A DNA stretch of 6,381 bases from Gammaproteobacteria bacterium (GCA_020047885.1 JAIFNF010000128.1:1-6381), one strand, 5' to 3'; positions 1-6,114 are shown, counted from the first letter of the stretch. Translations and numbers: made by a program. Notes: generated by a model from the letters alone, not told the origin.

Positions 1-725
1 AGCAGGGCGGGGTGGCGCGGATGTCCGATCCCGGCCTGATCAAAGCGATCAAGGAAGCAGTCACTATCCCGGTGATGGCCAAAGCCCGGATCGGCCATTT
101 TGTCGAAGCCCAGATTTTGCAGGCGCTGAAAGTCGACTATATCGACGAAAGCGAGGTGTTGACCCCCGCCGATGAAGAGTGCCATATCGACAAGACCCAC
201 TTTGAAATTCCCTTTGTGTGCGGTGCGCGTAATCTAGGCGAGGCGCTGCGGCGCATTGTCGAGGGCGCAGCCATGATCCGCACCAAAGGCGAGGCTGGCA
301 CCGGGAATGTGGTGGAGGCGGTGCGGCACATGCGCACCATGAACCGCGAAATCCGCCAACTGGCGACCATGCCGGCTGAGGAAGTTGTGACCTTCGCTAA
401 AACGAATGGGTTGCCTTATGAACTGGCGCTGGACGTGAAGAAGCTGGGTCGGTTGCCGGTGGTCAATTTTGCGGCTGGCGGTATTGCCACGCCCGCTGAC
501 GCCGCGCTGATGATGCAACTCGGTTGCGATGGCGTGTTTGTCGGCTCCGGCATCTTCAAGTCCAGCGATCCGGCAGGCCGCGCCCGGGCGATTGTCAAGG
601 CGACCGCCTACTACAACGATCCCGAGCAGTTGCTTGAAGCATCCATGAATTTGGGTGAGCCGATGCCGGGCTTGGATGTGGCCAATATGCCCGACCATGA
701 ACGACTGGCGGGACGCGGCTGGTGA
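1..725 (+). CDS. pdxS: Pyridoxal 5'-phosphate synthase lyase subunit PdxS, 5'-truncated by the window edge
   Basis: PdxS is the (beta/alpha)8-barrel subunit of the DXP-independent PLP synthase. It condenses ribose 5-phosphate, glyceraldehyde 3-phosphate and ammonia supplied by PdxT, in the cytosol. The frame is open from base 3 and reads [10 protein letters not shown], an internal PdxS motif, so the GTG at 12 is an internal valine and not a start. About 54 N-terminal residues lie outside the window, and the implied full length of about 294 aa matches the family. Counting from that valine, K24 in MAKARIGHF corresponds to the Schiff-base lysine (K81 in Bacillus subtilis) and K92 in RTKGE to the second lysine (K149). 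Phosphate-binding glycines are seen in GEAGTGN (the usual form is GEPGTGN) and in [14 protein letters not shown] with [11 protein letters not shown]. The C-terminus ends in the family's typical RGW. The stop overlaps the pdxT start by one base (TGATG). Identification is very secure. Confidence 0.97.
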   Translation, partial: QGGVARMSDPGLIKAIKEAVTIPVMAKARIGHFVEAQILQALKVDYIDESEVLTPADEECHIDKTHFEIPFVCGARNLGEALRRIVEGAAMIRTKGEAGTGNVVEAVRHMRTMNREIRQLATMPAEEVVTFAKTNGLPYELALDVKKLGRLPVVNFAAGGIATPADAALMMQLGCDGVFVGSGIFKSSDPAGRARAIVKATAYYNDPEQLLEASMNLGEPMPGLDVANMPDHERLAGRGW

Positions 726-1393
726 TGAGCGAAGTTGTCGCCGGTTCCGGGGGGATCGGCGTCCTCGATTTGCAGGGGGGGGTGCAGGAGCATCTCGATC
801 ATCTGCGCCGACTGGGCGTGGCTGCCCGTCCGGTTAAACGCGCCAGAGAACTGGTGGGTCTGGCCGGGCTGATTATTCCCGGCGGCGAGAGCACCTGCCT
901 GTCGCGGTTACTGGCGATTTTCGGTCTGGATCAGGCCATTGCGCAGGCTTATCGCGACGGTCTCAAATTGTGGGGTACCTGCGCTGGGGCGATTTTGCTG
1001 GCGCGGGACAATGTCGGCGAAGCGCCCTGTCTGGGACTGATCGACATCACCGTCAATCGCAACGCTTTCGGCAGTCAACTCGATAGCTTTCAGTGTGAGG
1101 CGCTGGCTCCGGCAGTGGCGCGGGAGCCGATTCCACTGACCTTCATTCGCGCCCCGAAAATCATTCGGGTCGGTGAAGGGGTGCGGGTCTTGCTGTCCAT
1201 GGACGACTACATCGCCGCCGCTGAAGATGACCGGATTCTGGTGACGGTGTTCCATCCGGAGTTGACCCCCAGCCTGGCCTTCCATCGCTATTTCGCTCGT
1301 AAGTGTGGCGTCAACGTCGCCAGTGGCGATGACGTAGGCGTCGATCCTCACTGGACGCCGCAAAGCTGGATGGATTTCAGCTATCACGTTTAA
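725..1393 (+). CDS. pdxT: Pyridoxal 5'-phosphate synthase glutaminase subunit PdxT
   Basis: PdxT is the class I glutamine amidotransferase that hydrolyses glutamine and channels ammonia to PdxS. The 222-aa protein shows GVLDLQGGVQEHL near the N-terminus, IIPGGEST at about 50-57, the nucleophile elbow GTCAGAILLA with catalytic C86, NAFGSQLDSF and FIRAPKI in the middle, and VFHPELTPS supplying catalytic H177 and E179. The triad is complete. ATG 725 overlaps the pdxS TGA by one base, so translational coupling is likely; an in-frame GTG at 722 is the alternative start. No strong Shine-Dalgarno sequence is visible. The protein is somewhat longer than the roughly 190-200 aa usual for PdxT: a few extra residues precede the first strand, and the tail after HPELT is longer than usual and rich in His, Trp and Asp. 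A run of eight G (775-782) falls in codons 17-20. Confidence 0.96.
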   Translation: MSEVVAGSGGIGVLDLQGGVQEHLDHLRRLGVAARPVKRARELVGLAGLIIPGGESTCLSRLLAIFGLDQAIAQAYRDGLKLWGTCAGAILLARDNVGEAPCLGLIDITVNRNAFGSQLDSFQCEALAPAVAREPIPLTFIRAPKIIRVGEGVRVLLSMDDYIAAAEDDRILVTVFHPELTPSLAFHRYFARKCGVNVASGDDVGVDPHWTPQSWMDFSYHV

Positions 1394-1411
1394 AAGCTCT
1401 TTACGCACGGA

Positions 1412-2029
1412 ATGGCATTAAATTTTATGTCTTCCCTTCATACTGATCACGCCCGTTTGACCACCCGTCGCCAGGCCGGTTATGACCGCAAGCAGGCTCA
1501 AGCGACCCGCGAGAAGGGTTTGCTGATCGTCTACACCGGCCCCGGCAAGGGTAAAACCACTGCCGCTTTTGGCATGGCGCTGCGAGCGATTGGGCATGGC
1601 CTGCGGGTGGGTATCGTGCAATTCATCAAGGGCGGGCAGGACAGCGCGGAACGGTCGGTGTTGAGCCGCTTTGAGCACGTGGACTTCCAGACCCTCGGCG
1701 AGGGATTCACCTGGCAGACCCAGGATCGCGAACGGGATATCGCCGCGGCGGAACGCGGTTGGGCGGAGGCGGAACGGATGATCCATGATCCCGGTTATGC
1801 GTTGGTGATTCTCGATGAATTGAACTTGGTGCTGAAATATGAGTATCTGGATGTGGCCCGGGTGCTGGCGACGTTCAACGCCCGGCGTCCGGAATTGCAT
1901 CTGGTTACGACTGGACGCCATGCGCCACCGGCGCTTCTGGAACAGGCTGATTTAGTGAGTGAGATGCGCGCCATCAAGCATCCCTATCGGGAACAGGGTG
2001 TCAAGGCGCAGCGCGGGATTGAATTCTGA
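1412..2029 (+). CDS. cobO: Corrinoid (cob(I)yrinic acid a,c-diamide) adenosyltransferase CobO/BtuR
   Basis: This cytosolic enzyme transfers the 5'-deoxyadenosyl group of ATP to reduced corrinoids, making adenosylcobalamin or its precursors in de novo synthesis or salvage. The 205-aa product matches the BtuR/CobO/CobP family along its whole length. It has a basic N-terminal helix (about 14-35), the P-loop variant TGPGKGKTTAAFG at 42-54, VGIVQFIKGG at 66-75, GFTWQTQDRE at 98-107, a Walker B-like LVILDEL at 131-137, VTTGRHAP at 165-172 and the family C-terminus SEMRAIKHPY...GVKAQRGIEF. E. coli BtuR is 196 aa. The start is uncertain: ATG 1412 gives 205 aa, while ATG 1427 gives 200 aa and leaves a purine-rich GGAATGG upstream. 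The gap from pdxT is 18 bases and to lolA 24 bases, which suggests co-transcription. No other cobalamin gene and no obvious cobalamin riboswitch is seen in the window. Confidence 0.95.
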   Translation: MALNFMSSLHTDHARLTTRRQAGYDRKQAQATREKGLLIVYTGPGKGKTTAAFGMALRAIGHGLRVGIVQFIKGGQDSAERSVLSRFEHVDFQTLGEGFTWQTQDRERDIAAAERGWAEAERMIHDPGYALVILDELNLVLKYEYLDVARVLATFNARRPELHLVTTGRHAPPALLEQADLVSEMRAIKHPYREQGVKAQRGIEF

Positions 2030-2041
2030 CCGAAACCAAAC

Positions 2042-2046
2042 AGGAG
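2042..2046 (+). promoter_or_regulatory. Shine-Dalgarno site of lolA (AGGAG)
   Basis: AGGAG lies seven bases before the GTG at 2054. It is the best ribosome-binding site in the first operon and decides in favour of GTG 2054 over the TTG at 2057 or the ATG codons at 2069 and 2072, which would shorten the signal peptide. Confidence 0.75.
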
Positions 2047-2053
2047 CAAAACG

Positions 2054-2671
2054 GTGTTGCGTTTACTAATGATGGGGTGGTTGATGATGTGGCTGGCGGG
2101 TCCAGCCTGGGCCGCGACGCCGGTGCAGCGCTATTTCCAGGATTTGAAGTCGCTACGAGCGGATTTCGTCCAGCGCGTTTATGACGAGCGATCCCAGGTC
2201 GTGCAGTCTTCCAGCGGCCAGATGTTGATGCGCCGACCCGGCCAGTTCCGCTGGGATTATCAAACTCCCGCCAAACAGATCATTGTCGCCGATGGCGAGC
2301 GGCTATGGGCCTATGACGTTGATCTGGAGCAAGTCACGGTGCGCAAGCTAGATACGGCGCTCAGTTCGACTCCTCTGGCGTTGTTGAGCGGCGCGGTACC
2401 GATTGAGGAGACTTTCGCCGTCAGCGAAGTCCAGAAGCGGGACGGACTGGACTGGTACGAACTAACGCCCAAAGAGCCGCAGCCGGAGTTTCTGTTGCTG
2501 CGCGTCGTCTTTAATAAAGATAAGGCGCTGGTCAGTTTGGAGCTGGAAGATCAGTTTGGTCAGCGCACCCGGCTGGATTTCCAAAAGCTGGAACGCAATC
2601 CCAAACTCGACCCAGACTTGCTGAAATTTACCCCACCGCCCGGCGTGGATGTGGTCGGCGATGCCGGTTAA
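2054..2671 (+). CDS. lolA: Outer-membrane lipoprotein carrier protein LolA (GTG start)
   Basis: LolA is the periplasmic chaperone that takes mature lipoproteins from the LolCDE transporter and hands them to the outer-membrane receptor LolB. The 205-aa precursor starts with a short hydrophobic signal peptide (about residues 1-20) ending in AWA, with likely cleavage before A21. The mature part shows the LolA pattern: FQDLKSLRADFVQRV, then SGQMLMRRPGQFRWDY, in which R61 aligns with the functionally important R43 of mature E. coli LolA. Next come IIVADGERLWAYDVDLEQVTV and the C-terminal FTPPPGVDVV. Precursor length is normal for the family. The gene follows cobO by 24 bases on the same strand. 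It lies apart from the ftsK/rarA neighbourhood in which lolA is often found. It precedes a convergent gap and is probably the last gene of its operon. The end of the coding sequence takes part in a 9-bp inverted repeat. Confidence 0.95.
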   Translation: MLRLLMMGWLMMWLAGPAWAATPVQRYFQDLKSLRADFVQRVYDERSQVVQSSSGQMLMRRPGQFRWDYQTPAKQIIVADGERLWAYDVDLEQVTVRKLDTALSSTPLALLSGAVPIEETFAVSEVQKRDGLDWYELTPKEPQPEFLLLRVVFNKDKALVSLELEDQFGQRTRLDFQKLERNPKLDPDLLKFTPPPGVDVVGDAG

Positions 2672-2700
2672 CCAATACCATTCGGCACACTTATTGGTTA
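2669..2700. repeat. Nine-base perfect inverted repeat at the end of lolA
   Basis: TAACCAATA (2669-2677) and TATTGGTTA (2692-2700) are exact reverse complements separated by 14 bases. The left arm contains the lolA stop codon. The stem is AT-rich and no T run follows, so it is not a textbook intrinsic terminator. Its position between convergent genes fits a weak transcript-end structure or a protein-binding site. Confidence 0.5.
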
Positions 2701-2711
2701 GATACACGCCC

Positions 2712-2748
2712 CCGTAGCAAGCTGCGGCGAATCAACCCTTAGAGATTC
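2712..2748. repeat. Small REP-like hairpin plus GAATC/GATTC inverted repeat in the lolA-pgeF gap
   Basis: CCGTAG-CAAG-CTGCGG (2712-2727) folds into a 6-bp stem with one T-G wobble and a 4-base loop. It is followed at once by GAATC (2729-2733) and its reverse complement GATTC (2744-2748), ten bases apart. Such compound palindromes in convergent intergenic gaps are typical of dispersed REP-type elements. Copy number cannot be judged from one window. The rest of this 173-base gap (2672-2844) holds no gene that I can support. Confidence 0.35.
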
Positions 2749-2844
2749 ACCCGTTTGATTTACGCAATGGTCTCCGGAAACCAGAGCCGCTACCCGCCGT
2801 TCAATTTGCCCGTAGTCCGTAACCAACAGACCGCGCCCAAGGGA

Positions 2845-3597
2845 TTACGCCAGCCAAATCAGCGTCGCCATCCGCCCGGTACAGTTCTCACGGCGATAGG
2901 AAAAAAAGCGTTCCGGTTCGCTGAACGTGCAAAAGTCTCCGCCGTAAACTGCGGAAATGCGCAGTCCCGCCAACTGCCGCCGCGCCAGTTCATAGAGATC
3001 CGCCAGCCAGCGCCCGGCGGGTGAGGGTCGGAAACAGTCCCTATTTCCCGCATCTAGCCCCAAAAAAGCAGCGCATACTTCCTCACCCACTTCAAACGCC
3101 CCGGGGCCAATCGCCGGTCCCAGCCAGGCCAGTAATTCCCCAGGCGGCGTCGCCATTTGGGCAACAGTGGCCGCGATCACCCCACCCGCCAATCCCCGCC
3201 AGCCGGCATGAGCCGCAGCGACGACGGTTCCAGCCCGGTCGCAGAGTAATACGGGCAAGCAATCGGCGGTCATCACTACACAGGGTCGACCGGATTCACG
3301 AGTGAAGGCTGCGTCAGCCGCGACCGGCGTAGACACTGTCACCGTTTCCGCCGCAACCACCGTTATGCCGTGAACCTGCTCCAGCCAGGCCGGTTCCGCC
3401 GGGAGTCCGGCTATGGCGGCCAGGCGGCGGCGGTTCTCGGCGACATGCACCGGATCATCGCCGACATGCCCGGCCAGATTCAGACTGGCCCAGGGCGGTG
3501 GACTGACGCCTCCCGTCCGAGTAGTGCTCACCGCGTACACCCGATCCGGCGCGGGCCAGTCGGGGATGATGAGCGATTCAGGGCGTTGTGCGTTCAT
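2845..3597 (-). CDS. pgeF: PgeF/YfiH family laccase-domain protein (purine nucleoside phosphorylase / peptidoglycan editing factor)
   Basis: The 250-aa protein belongs to the YfiH/LACC1 (DUF152) family. Members have been described as copper-associated polyphenol oxidases, as enzymes acting on purine nucleosides, and, for E. coli YfiH, as PgeF, which prevents misincorporation of serine for alanine in peptidoglycan. Visible motifs are STTRTGGVS at 24-32, SLNLAGHVGD at 38-47, EQVHG at 73-77, MTADCLPVLLCD at 109-120, AAHAGWRGLAGG at 128-139, WLGPAIGPGAFEVG at 158-171 and the C-terminal RFFSYRRE...GRMATLIWL. The metal ligands H76, C113 and H130 are all present. The open frame extends upstream to 3759, but ATG 3597 is the better start. 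It overlaps the rluD stop as TGATG, has GGAG (3606-3609) eight bases upstream, and matches the normal family N-terminus and length. It is translated from the rluD message. Confidence 0.94.
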   Translation of the reverse strand: MNAQRPESLIIPDWPAPDRVYAVSTTRTGGVSPPPWASLNLAGHVGDDPVHVAENRRRLAAIAGLPAEPAWLEQVHGITVVAAETVTVSTPVAADAAFTRESGRPCVVMTADCLPVLLCDRAGTVVAAAHAGWRGLAGGVIAATVAQMATPPGELLAWLGPAIGPGAFEVGEEVCAAFLGLDAGNRDCFRPSPAGRWLADLYELARRQLAGLRISAVYGGDFCTFSEPERFFSYRRENCTGRMATLIWLA

Positions 3598-4550
3598 CAA
3601 CGATTCTCCGCATCTTCCGCCAATACAGCCAGCAACTCGGTCAAATCCGCGGGCGTCTCCGCGTGCCATTCCTGCCGTTCGCCAGTAGCCGGATGGATCA
3701 GCGCCAGTCGTTCCGCGTGCAGGGCCTGACGGCGGAATTGCTGAATCGCCGCGATGCACGCTGGCGATGCACCGGGTGGGAGCCGGGGCCGGCCGCCGTA
3801 CACCGAATCACCCAGCAGCGGCAGCCGGATATGGGCCATGTGGACGCGAATTTGATGGGTGCGACCGGTTTCCAGTTTCACCCGCAACAGGCTATGCGCC
3901 CGGAACCGGCGCAGCACCCGGTAATGAGTGATCGCCGGTTTGCCGCCGGGCGTGACCGCCATGCGTTGCCGATCCATCGAATGCCGACCCATGGACGCCT
4001 CCACGGTACCGCCAGCGACGGGAAGGCCATTGACCACCGCCAGATATTCCCGCTCAATGGTTCGCGCCTGTAACTGCTCCACCAGCGCGGTATGCGCCCG
4101 CAGGTTACGCGCCACGACCAGCAGTCCGGTGGTGTCCTTGTCCAGGCGATGCACCAACCCGGCGCGGGGCAATCCCGCCAACTCCGGGGCATGGTGCAGC
4201 AGTGCATTCACCAGGGTCCCGTCACGATTCCCAGCCGCGGGATGCGCGACCAGACCGGCTGGTTTGTTAATGACCAGCAACTCGGCGTCTTCATAAACCA
4301 CGGTCAACGGAATGTCCTGAGCCACCGCCACCGTTTCCGCGACCCACTCCAGATTCCCGCAGACCATCTCACCGCCGCCGACCGGATCGCGGGGCCGACG
4401 AAGCGCATCATCCACCCGCAACTGGCCAGATTTGAGACCCTGTTGCAGGCGGCTGCGGGAATAAGCAGGCAATAGCTCCGCCAGCGCCTGATCCAGACGC
4501 ATTCCGGCATAATCCGGCGGGATTTGGCAATCAATTCGTTCAATCGGCAT
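3597..4550 (-). CDS. rluD: 23S rRNA pseudouridine synthase RluD
   Basis: RluD converts uridines 1911, 1915 and 1917 (E. coli numbering) in helix 69 of 23S rRNA to pseudouridine and is important for ribosome assembly. The 317-aa product has an N-terminal S4 RNA-binding domain (about 16-60: MRLDQALAELLPAYSRSRLQQ) and a RluA-type catalytic domain. The latter carries VINKPAGLVAHPAAGN at 93-108, HRLDKDTTGLLVVA at 134-147 with catalytic D137, ETGRTHQIRVHMAH at 227-240 and GDSVYGGRPRLP at 247-258. ATG 4550 was chosen because the resulting N-terminus matches E. coli RluD in length. An upstream ATG at 4589 would add 13 residues and run over the likely promoter. No Shine-Dalgarno sequence is clear at 4550. 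rluD is divergent from bamD and coupled to pgeF downstream, as in E. coli. RluC is less likely given the RluD-like length, C-terminus and synteny. Confidence 0.94.
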   Translation of the reverse strand: MPIERIDCQIPPDYAGMRLDQALAELLPAYSRSRLQQGLKSGQLRVDDALRRPRDPVGGGEMVCGNLEWVAETVAVAQDIPLTVVYEDAELLVINKPAGLVAHPAAGNRDGTLVNALLHHAPELAGLPRAGLVHRLDKDTTGLLVVARNLRAHTALVEQLQARTIEREYLAVVNGLPVAGGTVEASMGRHSMDRQRMAVTPGGKPAITHYRVLRRFRAHSLLRVKLETGRTHQIRVHMAHIRLPLLGDSVYGGRPRLPPGASPACIAAIQQFRRQALHAERLALIHPATGERQEWHAETPADLTELLAVLAEDAENR

Positions 4551-4572
4551 GATGGTTTTTAGCGTTCCGGGC

Positions 4573-4580
4573 GTTATACT
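4573..4580. promoter_or_regulatory. Candidate overlapping divergent -10 elements for bamD (+) and rluD (-)
   Basis: On the + strand TATACT (4575-4580) differs from the sigma-70 -10 consensus at one base and would start transcription near 4587, about 34 bases before the bamD ATG. On the - strand the overlapping TATAAC (4578 to 4573) would start near 4566, about 16 bases before the rluD ATG at 4550. No good -35 hexamer is seen at normal spacing on either strand, so this rests on the -10 matches and on position in the 70-base divergent gap. Confidence 0.4.
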
Positions 4581-4620
4581 GATTTTCATTAAGCATTCTA
4601 CTTCCGATCGCGATCATCCC

Positions 4621-5424
4621 ATGTCATTTCCCATGCGCTATATTCCGAACTTGTTATTCACCAGCCTGCTGGCGGCCGTGCTGTTAACCGGCTGCTCACT
4701 GCTGCCGGACAAAATCGATGAAACCAAAGGCTGGTCTGTCCAGCAACTGTACAGCGAAGCCCGGGATTCCATGAATGAGGGCAACTACCAGACGGCTATT
4801 GAGTACCTGGACAAGATTCAGGCGCGCTACCCGTTTGGCCGCTATGCCCAGCAGGCCCAGCTCGATACCATCTACTGTCAGTACAAGGACGGTGAGCCGG
4901 ATGGAGCCATCGCTGCCGCCGACCGGTTCATCAAGGCCAATCCCCGGCATCCTTATGTCGATTATGTCTATTACATGAAGGGTCTGGTCAACTTCCAGCG
5001 CACCAACACGATTTTTGAACGGCTGGCCCCGACGGATCGCGATAAGACCGACACGAACACCGCCCGGCAGTCCTACAACGACTTTTCCGAACTGGTGCGG
5101 AAATTTCCCAACAGCAAATACGCGGAAGATGCCCGGCAACGCATCCTGTACCTGCACAACAATCTGGCCCAGTACGAAGTGAATGTGGCCAACTATTATC
5201 TGCGGCGGGGGGCTTATGTCGCGGCGGTCAACCGCGTCAAGTATGTACTGGAGAACTACGCCCGTACCCCGGCGACTGAAGGCGCACTGAGTGTTATGAC
5301 CGAGGCCTATGTCCGGATGGAAATGCCGCAACTCGCAGCAGATAGCCTGCGGGTGCTGGAGCGCAACTATCCACAATCGCCCGAACTACCCAAACTGAAC
5401 GCGCTGGTGAAAGGCGCGGGCTGA
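4621..5424 (+). CDS. bamD: Outer-membrane protein assembly factor BamD (lipoprotein)
   Basis: BamD is the essential lipoprotein subunit of the BAM complex. It is anchored in the inner leaflet of the outer membrane and works with BamA in folding beta-barrel proteins. The 267-aa precursor begins with a lipoprotein signal peptide ending in the lipobox LLTGC, with C25 as the lipidation site. The mature part consists of TPR-like helical pairs, for example LYSEARDSMNEGNYQTAIEY, then IQARYPFGRYAQQAQLD, FIKANPRHPYVDYVYYMKG and FPNSKYAEDARQRI. Next comes ANYYLRRGAYVAAVNRVKYV, and VLERNYPQSPELP lies near the C-terminus. E. coli BamD is 245 aa. The frame is open further upstream to 4549, but a start there would put a long non-signal stretch before the lipobox. 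ATG 4621 or ATG 4633 gives a normal signal peptide, and neither has a clear Shine-Dalgarno sequence. BamD itself would need the Lol pathway, to which the nearby lolA belongs. Confidence 0.96.
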   Translation: MSFPMRYIPNLLFTSLLAAVLLTGCSLLPDKIDETKGWSVQQLYSEARDSMNEGNYQTAIEYLDKIQARYPFGRYAQQAQLDTIYCQYKDGEPDGAIAAADRFIKANPRHPYVDYVYYMKGLVNFQRTNTIFERLAPTDRDKTDTNTARQSYNDFSELVRKFPNSKYAEDARQRILYLHNNLAQYEVNVANYYLRRGAYVAAVNRVKYVLENYARTPATEGALSVMTEAYVRMEMPQLAADSLRVLERNYPQSPELPKLNALVKGAG

Positions 5425-5467
5425 AACTGCTTATCGCCTTTCCCGATGATCGCTAGACTTCCGGGTT

Positions 5468-5509
5468 CCCCGCCTTGGCTAAGGAGGGGTAGCGCGAAGC
5501 GACGGGGTG
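5468..5509. repeat. REP-like palindromic element between bamD and the nitroreductase gene
   Basis: CCCC-G-CCTT (5468-5476), a GGCT loop (5477-5480) and AAGG-A-GGGG (5481-5489) form an 8-bp GC-rich stem with a single internal G-A mismatch. Three bases later CGC-GAA-GCG (5493-5501) forms a mini-hairpin containing GCGAAGC, followed by a G-rich CGGGGTGG (5503-5510). This two-hairpin, G-rich layout resembles dispersed REP or short palindromic intergenic elements. No T run follows, so it is a poor intrinsic terminator, although it could stabilise or attenuate the bamD transcript. The rest of the 5425-5592 gap shows no gene. Confidence 0.5.
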
Positions 5510-5580
5510 GTTCGGGAGGTCGGCTATTCGGGTTGAAAGACGATAACTTCCTAACATCTTGATCACTGTTGATAGACCGC

Positions 5581-5585
5581 GAGGG
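5581..5585 (+). promoter_or_regulatory. Shine-Dalgarno site of the nitroreductase gene (GAGGG)
   Basis: GAGGG ends seven bases before ATG 5593 and supports that start over the in-frame TTG at 5569, which would put the site inside the coding region. Confidence 0.65.
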
Positions 5586-5592
5586 CTGCGCT

Positions 5593-6114
5593 ATGTGGGA
5601 CTTCTTTGAAACTGTTCGCCACCGTCACTCGATCCGCAAATATCAGCCGGACATGCCGGTTGAGTCCGAGAAGCTGCACGCTATTCTGGAAATGGCCTGT
5701 GCGGCACCCTCGGCGGGGGATTTGCAGTCCTACCGCATTATCGTCGTGCGCGAATCGGAGGAGCGGCAGGCCTTGGTACACGTCGCTCACGAGCAGACGT
5801 TCATCGCGGAAGCGCCGGTCTGTCTGGTGTTCTGTGCTGATCCGGCGCGTTCAGCCACGGCGTTTGGCGAACGCGGTGCCAAGTTGTATGCGTTGCAGGA
5901 CACCACGATTGCCGCGGCTTACGCGCAATTAGCCATCGTCGCCGCCGGTATGGGATCCACCTGGGTCGGCTATTTTGACGAGGATCAGGTGCGCGAGGTG
6001 TTGCAACTGGAGCCGGGATTGACGCCGCTGGCGCTGCTGAGTCTGGGCTATCCCGCGGAACTGCCGGAAGCCAGTTCCCGGCGGCGACTGGATGAAGTGG
6101 TGACCTGGCGATGA
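5593..6114 (+). CDS. Nitroreductase-family flavoprotein, compact form
   Basis: The 173-aa protein is a small member of the nitroreductase superfamily, which are FMN-dependent NAD(P)H oxidoreductases that normally act as dimers. Visible motifs are the N-terminal FMN-contacting RHSIRKYQ (11-18), the glycine/serine loop AAPSAGDLQSYRIIVV (37-52), a hydrophobic core strand APVCLVFCAD (74-83), the long central helix QDTTIAAAYAQLAIVAAGMG (102-121) and STWVGYFDEDQVREVL (122-137), then the closing ALLSLGYPAE (147-156). This is the usual order for the fold, at the short end of the family's length range. ATG 5593 follows a good GAGGG. The gene stands 168 bases from bamD and is followed by a GC-rich hairpin, so it may be a single-gene unit, although no convincing promoter was seen. 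The substrate cannot be inferred. BluB was considered because cobO is nearby, but the length and motifs do not support it. Confidence 0.88.
   Translation: MWDFFETVRHRHSIRKYQPDMPVESEKLHAILEMACAAPSAGDLQSYRIIVVRESEERQALVHVAHEQTFIAEAPVCLVFCADPARSATAFGERGAKLYALQDTTIAAAYAQLAIVAAGMGSTWVGYFDEDQVREVLQLEPGLTPLALLSLGYPAELPEASSRRRLDEVVTWR

Noticed and set aside
1394..1411. Possible cobalamin riboswitch before cobO
   Set aside because: The gap from pdxT is only 18 bases, far too short for the aptamer, and no B12-box-like sequence was seen upstream.
908..1921. Two long - strand open frames (908-1408 and 1418-1921) opposite pdxT and cobO
   Set aside because: Both are antisense to genes with complete family motifs and show no protein-like features of their own.
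2768..2783. TGG-TCT-CCGG-AAA-CCA hairpin as a pgeF terminator
   Set aside because: On the - strand it pairs over only six bases with a wobble and no T run follows, so it is too weak to call.
3598..3759. Upstream extension of the pgeF frame to 3759
   Set aside because: It overlaps the rluD coding region, lacks family similarity, and ATG 3597 has both a GGAG site and the TGATG coupling to rluD.
4549..4620. Upstream extension of the bamD frame to 4549
   Set aside because: It would place 24 extra residues before a normal lipoprotein signal peptide and run through the likely promoter.
4696..5376. 226-aa open frame on the - strand opposite bamD
   Set aside because: It lies entirely within bamD, has no recognisable motif and no ribosome-binding site, and is explained by the codon usage of a GC-rich gene.
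5533..5560. TTGAAA (5533-5538) as a -35 element for the nitroreductase gene
   Set aside because: The hexamers at 16-18 base spacing match the -10 consensus poorly.
5593..6114. BluB (dimethylbenzimidazole synthase), suggested by the fold and by cobO in the window
   Set aside because: The protein is shorter than BluB and its motifs are those of general nitroreductases; cobO is also 3.5 kb away in a different transcription unit.
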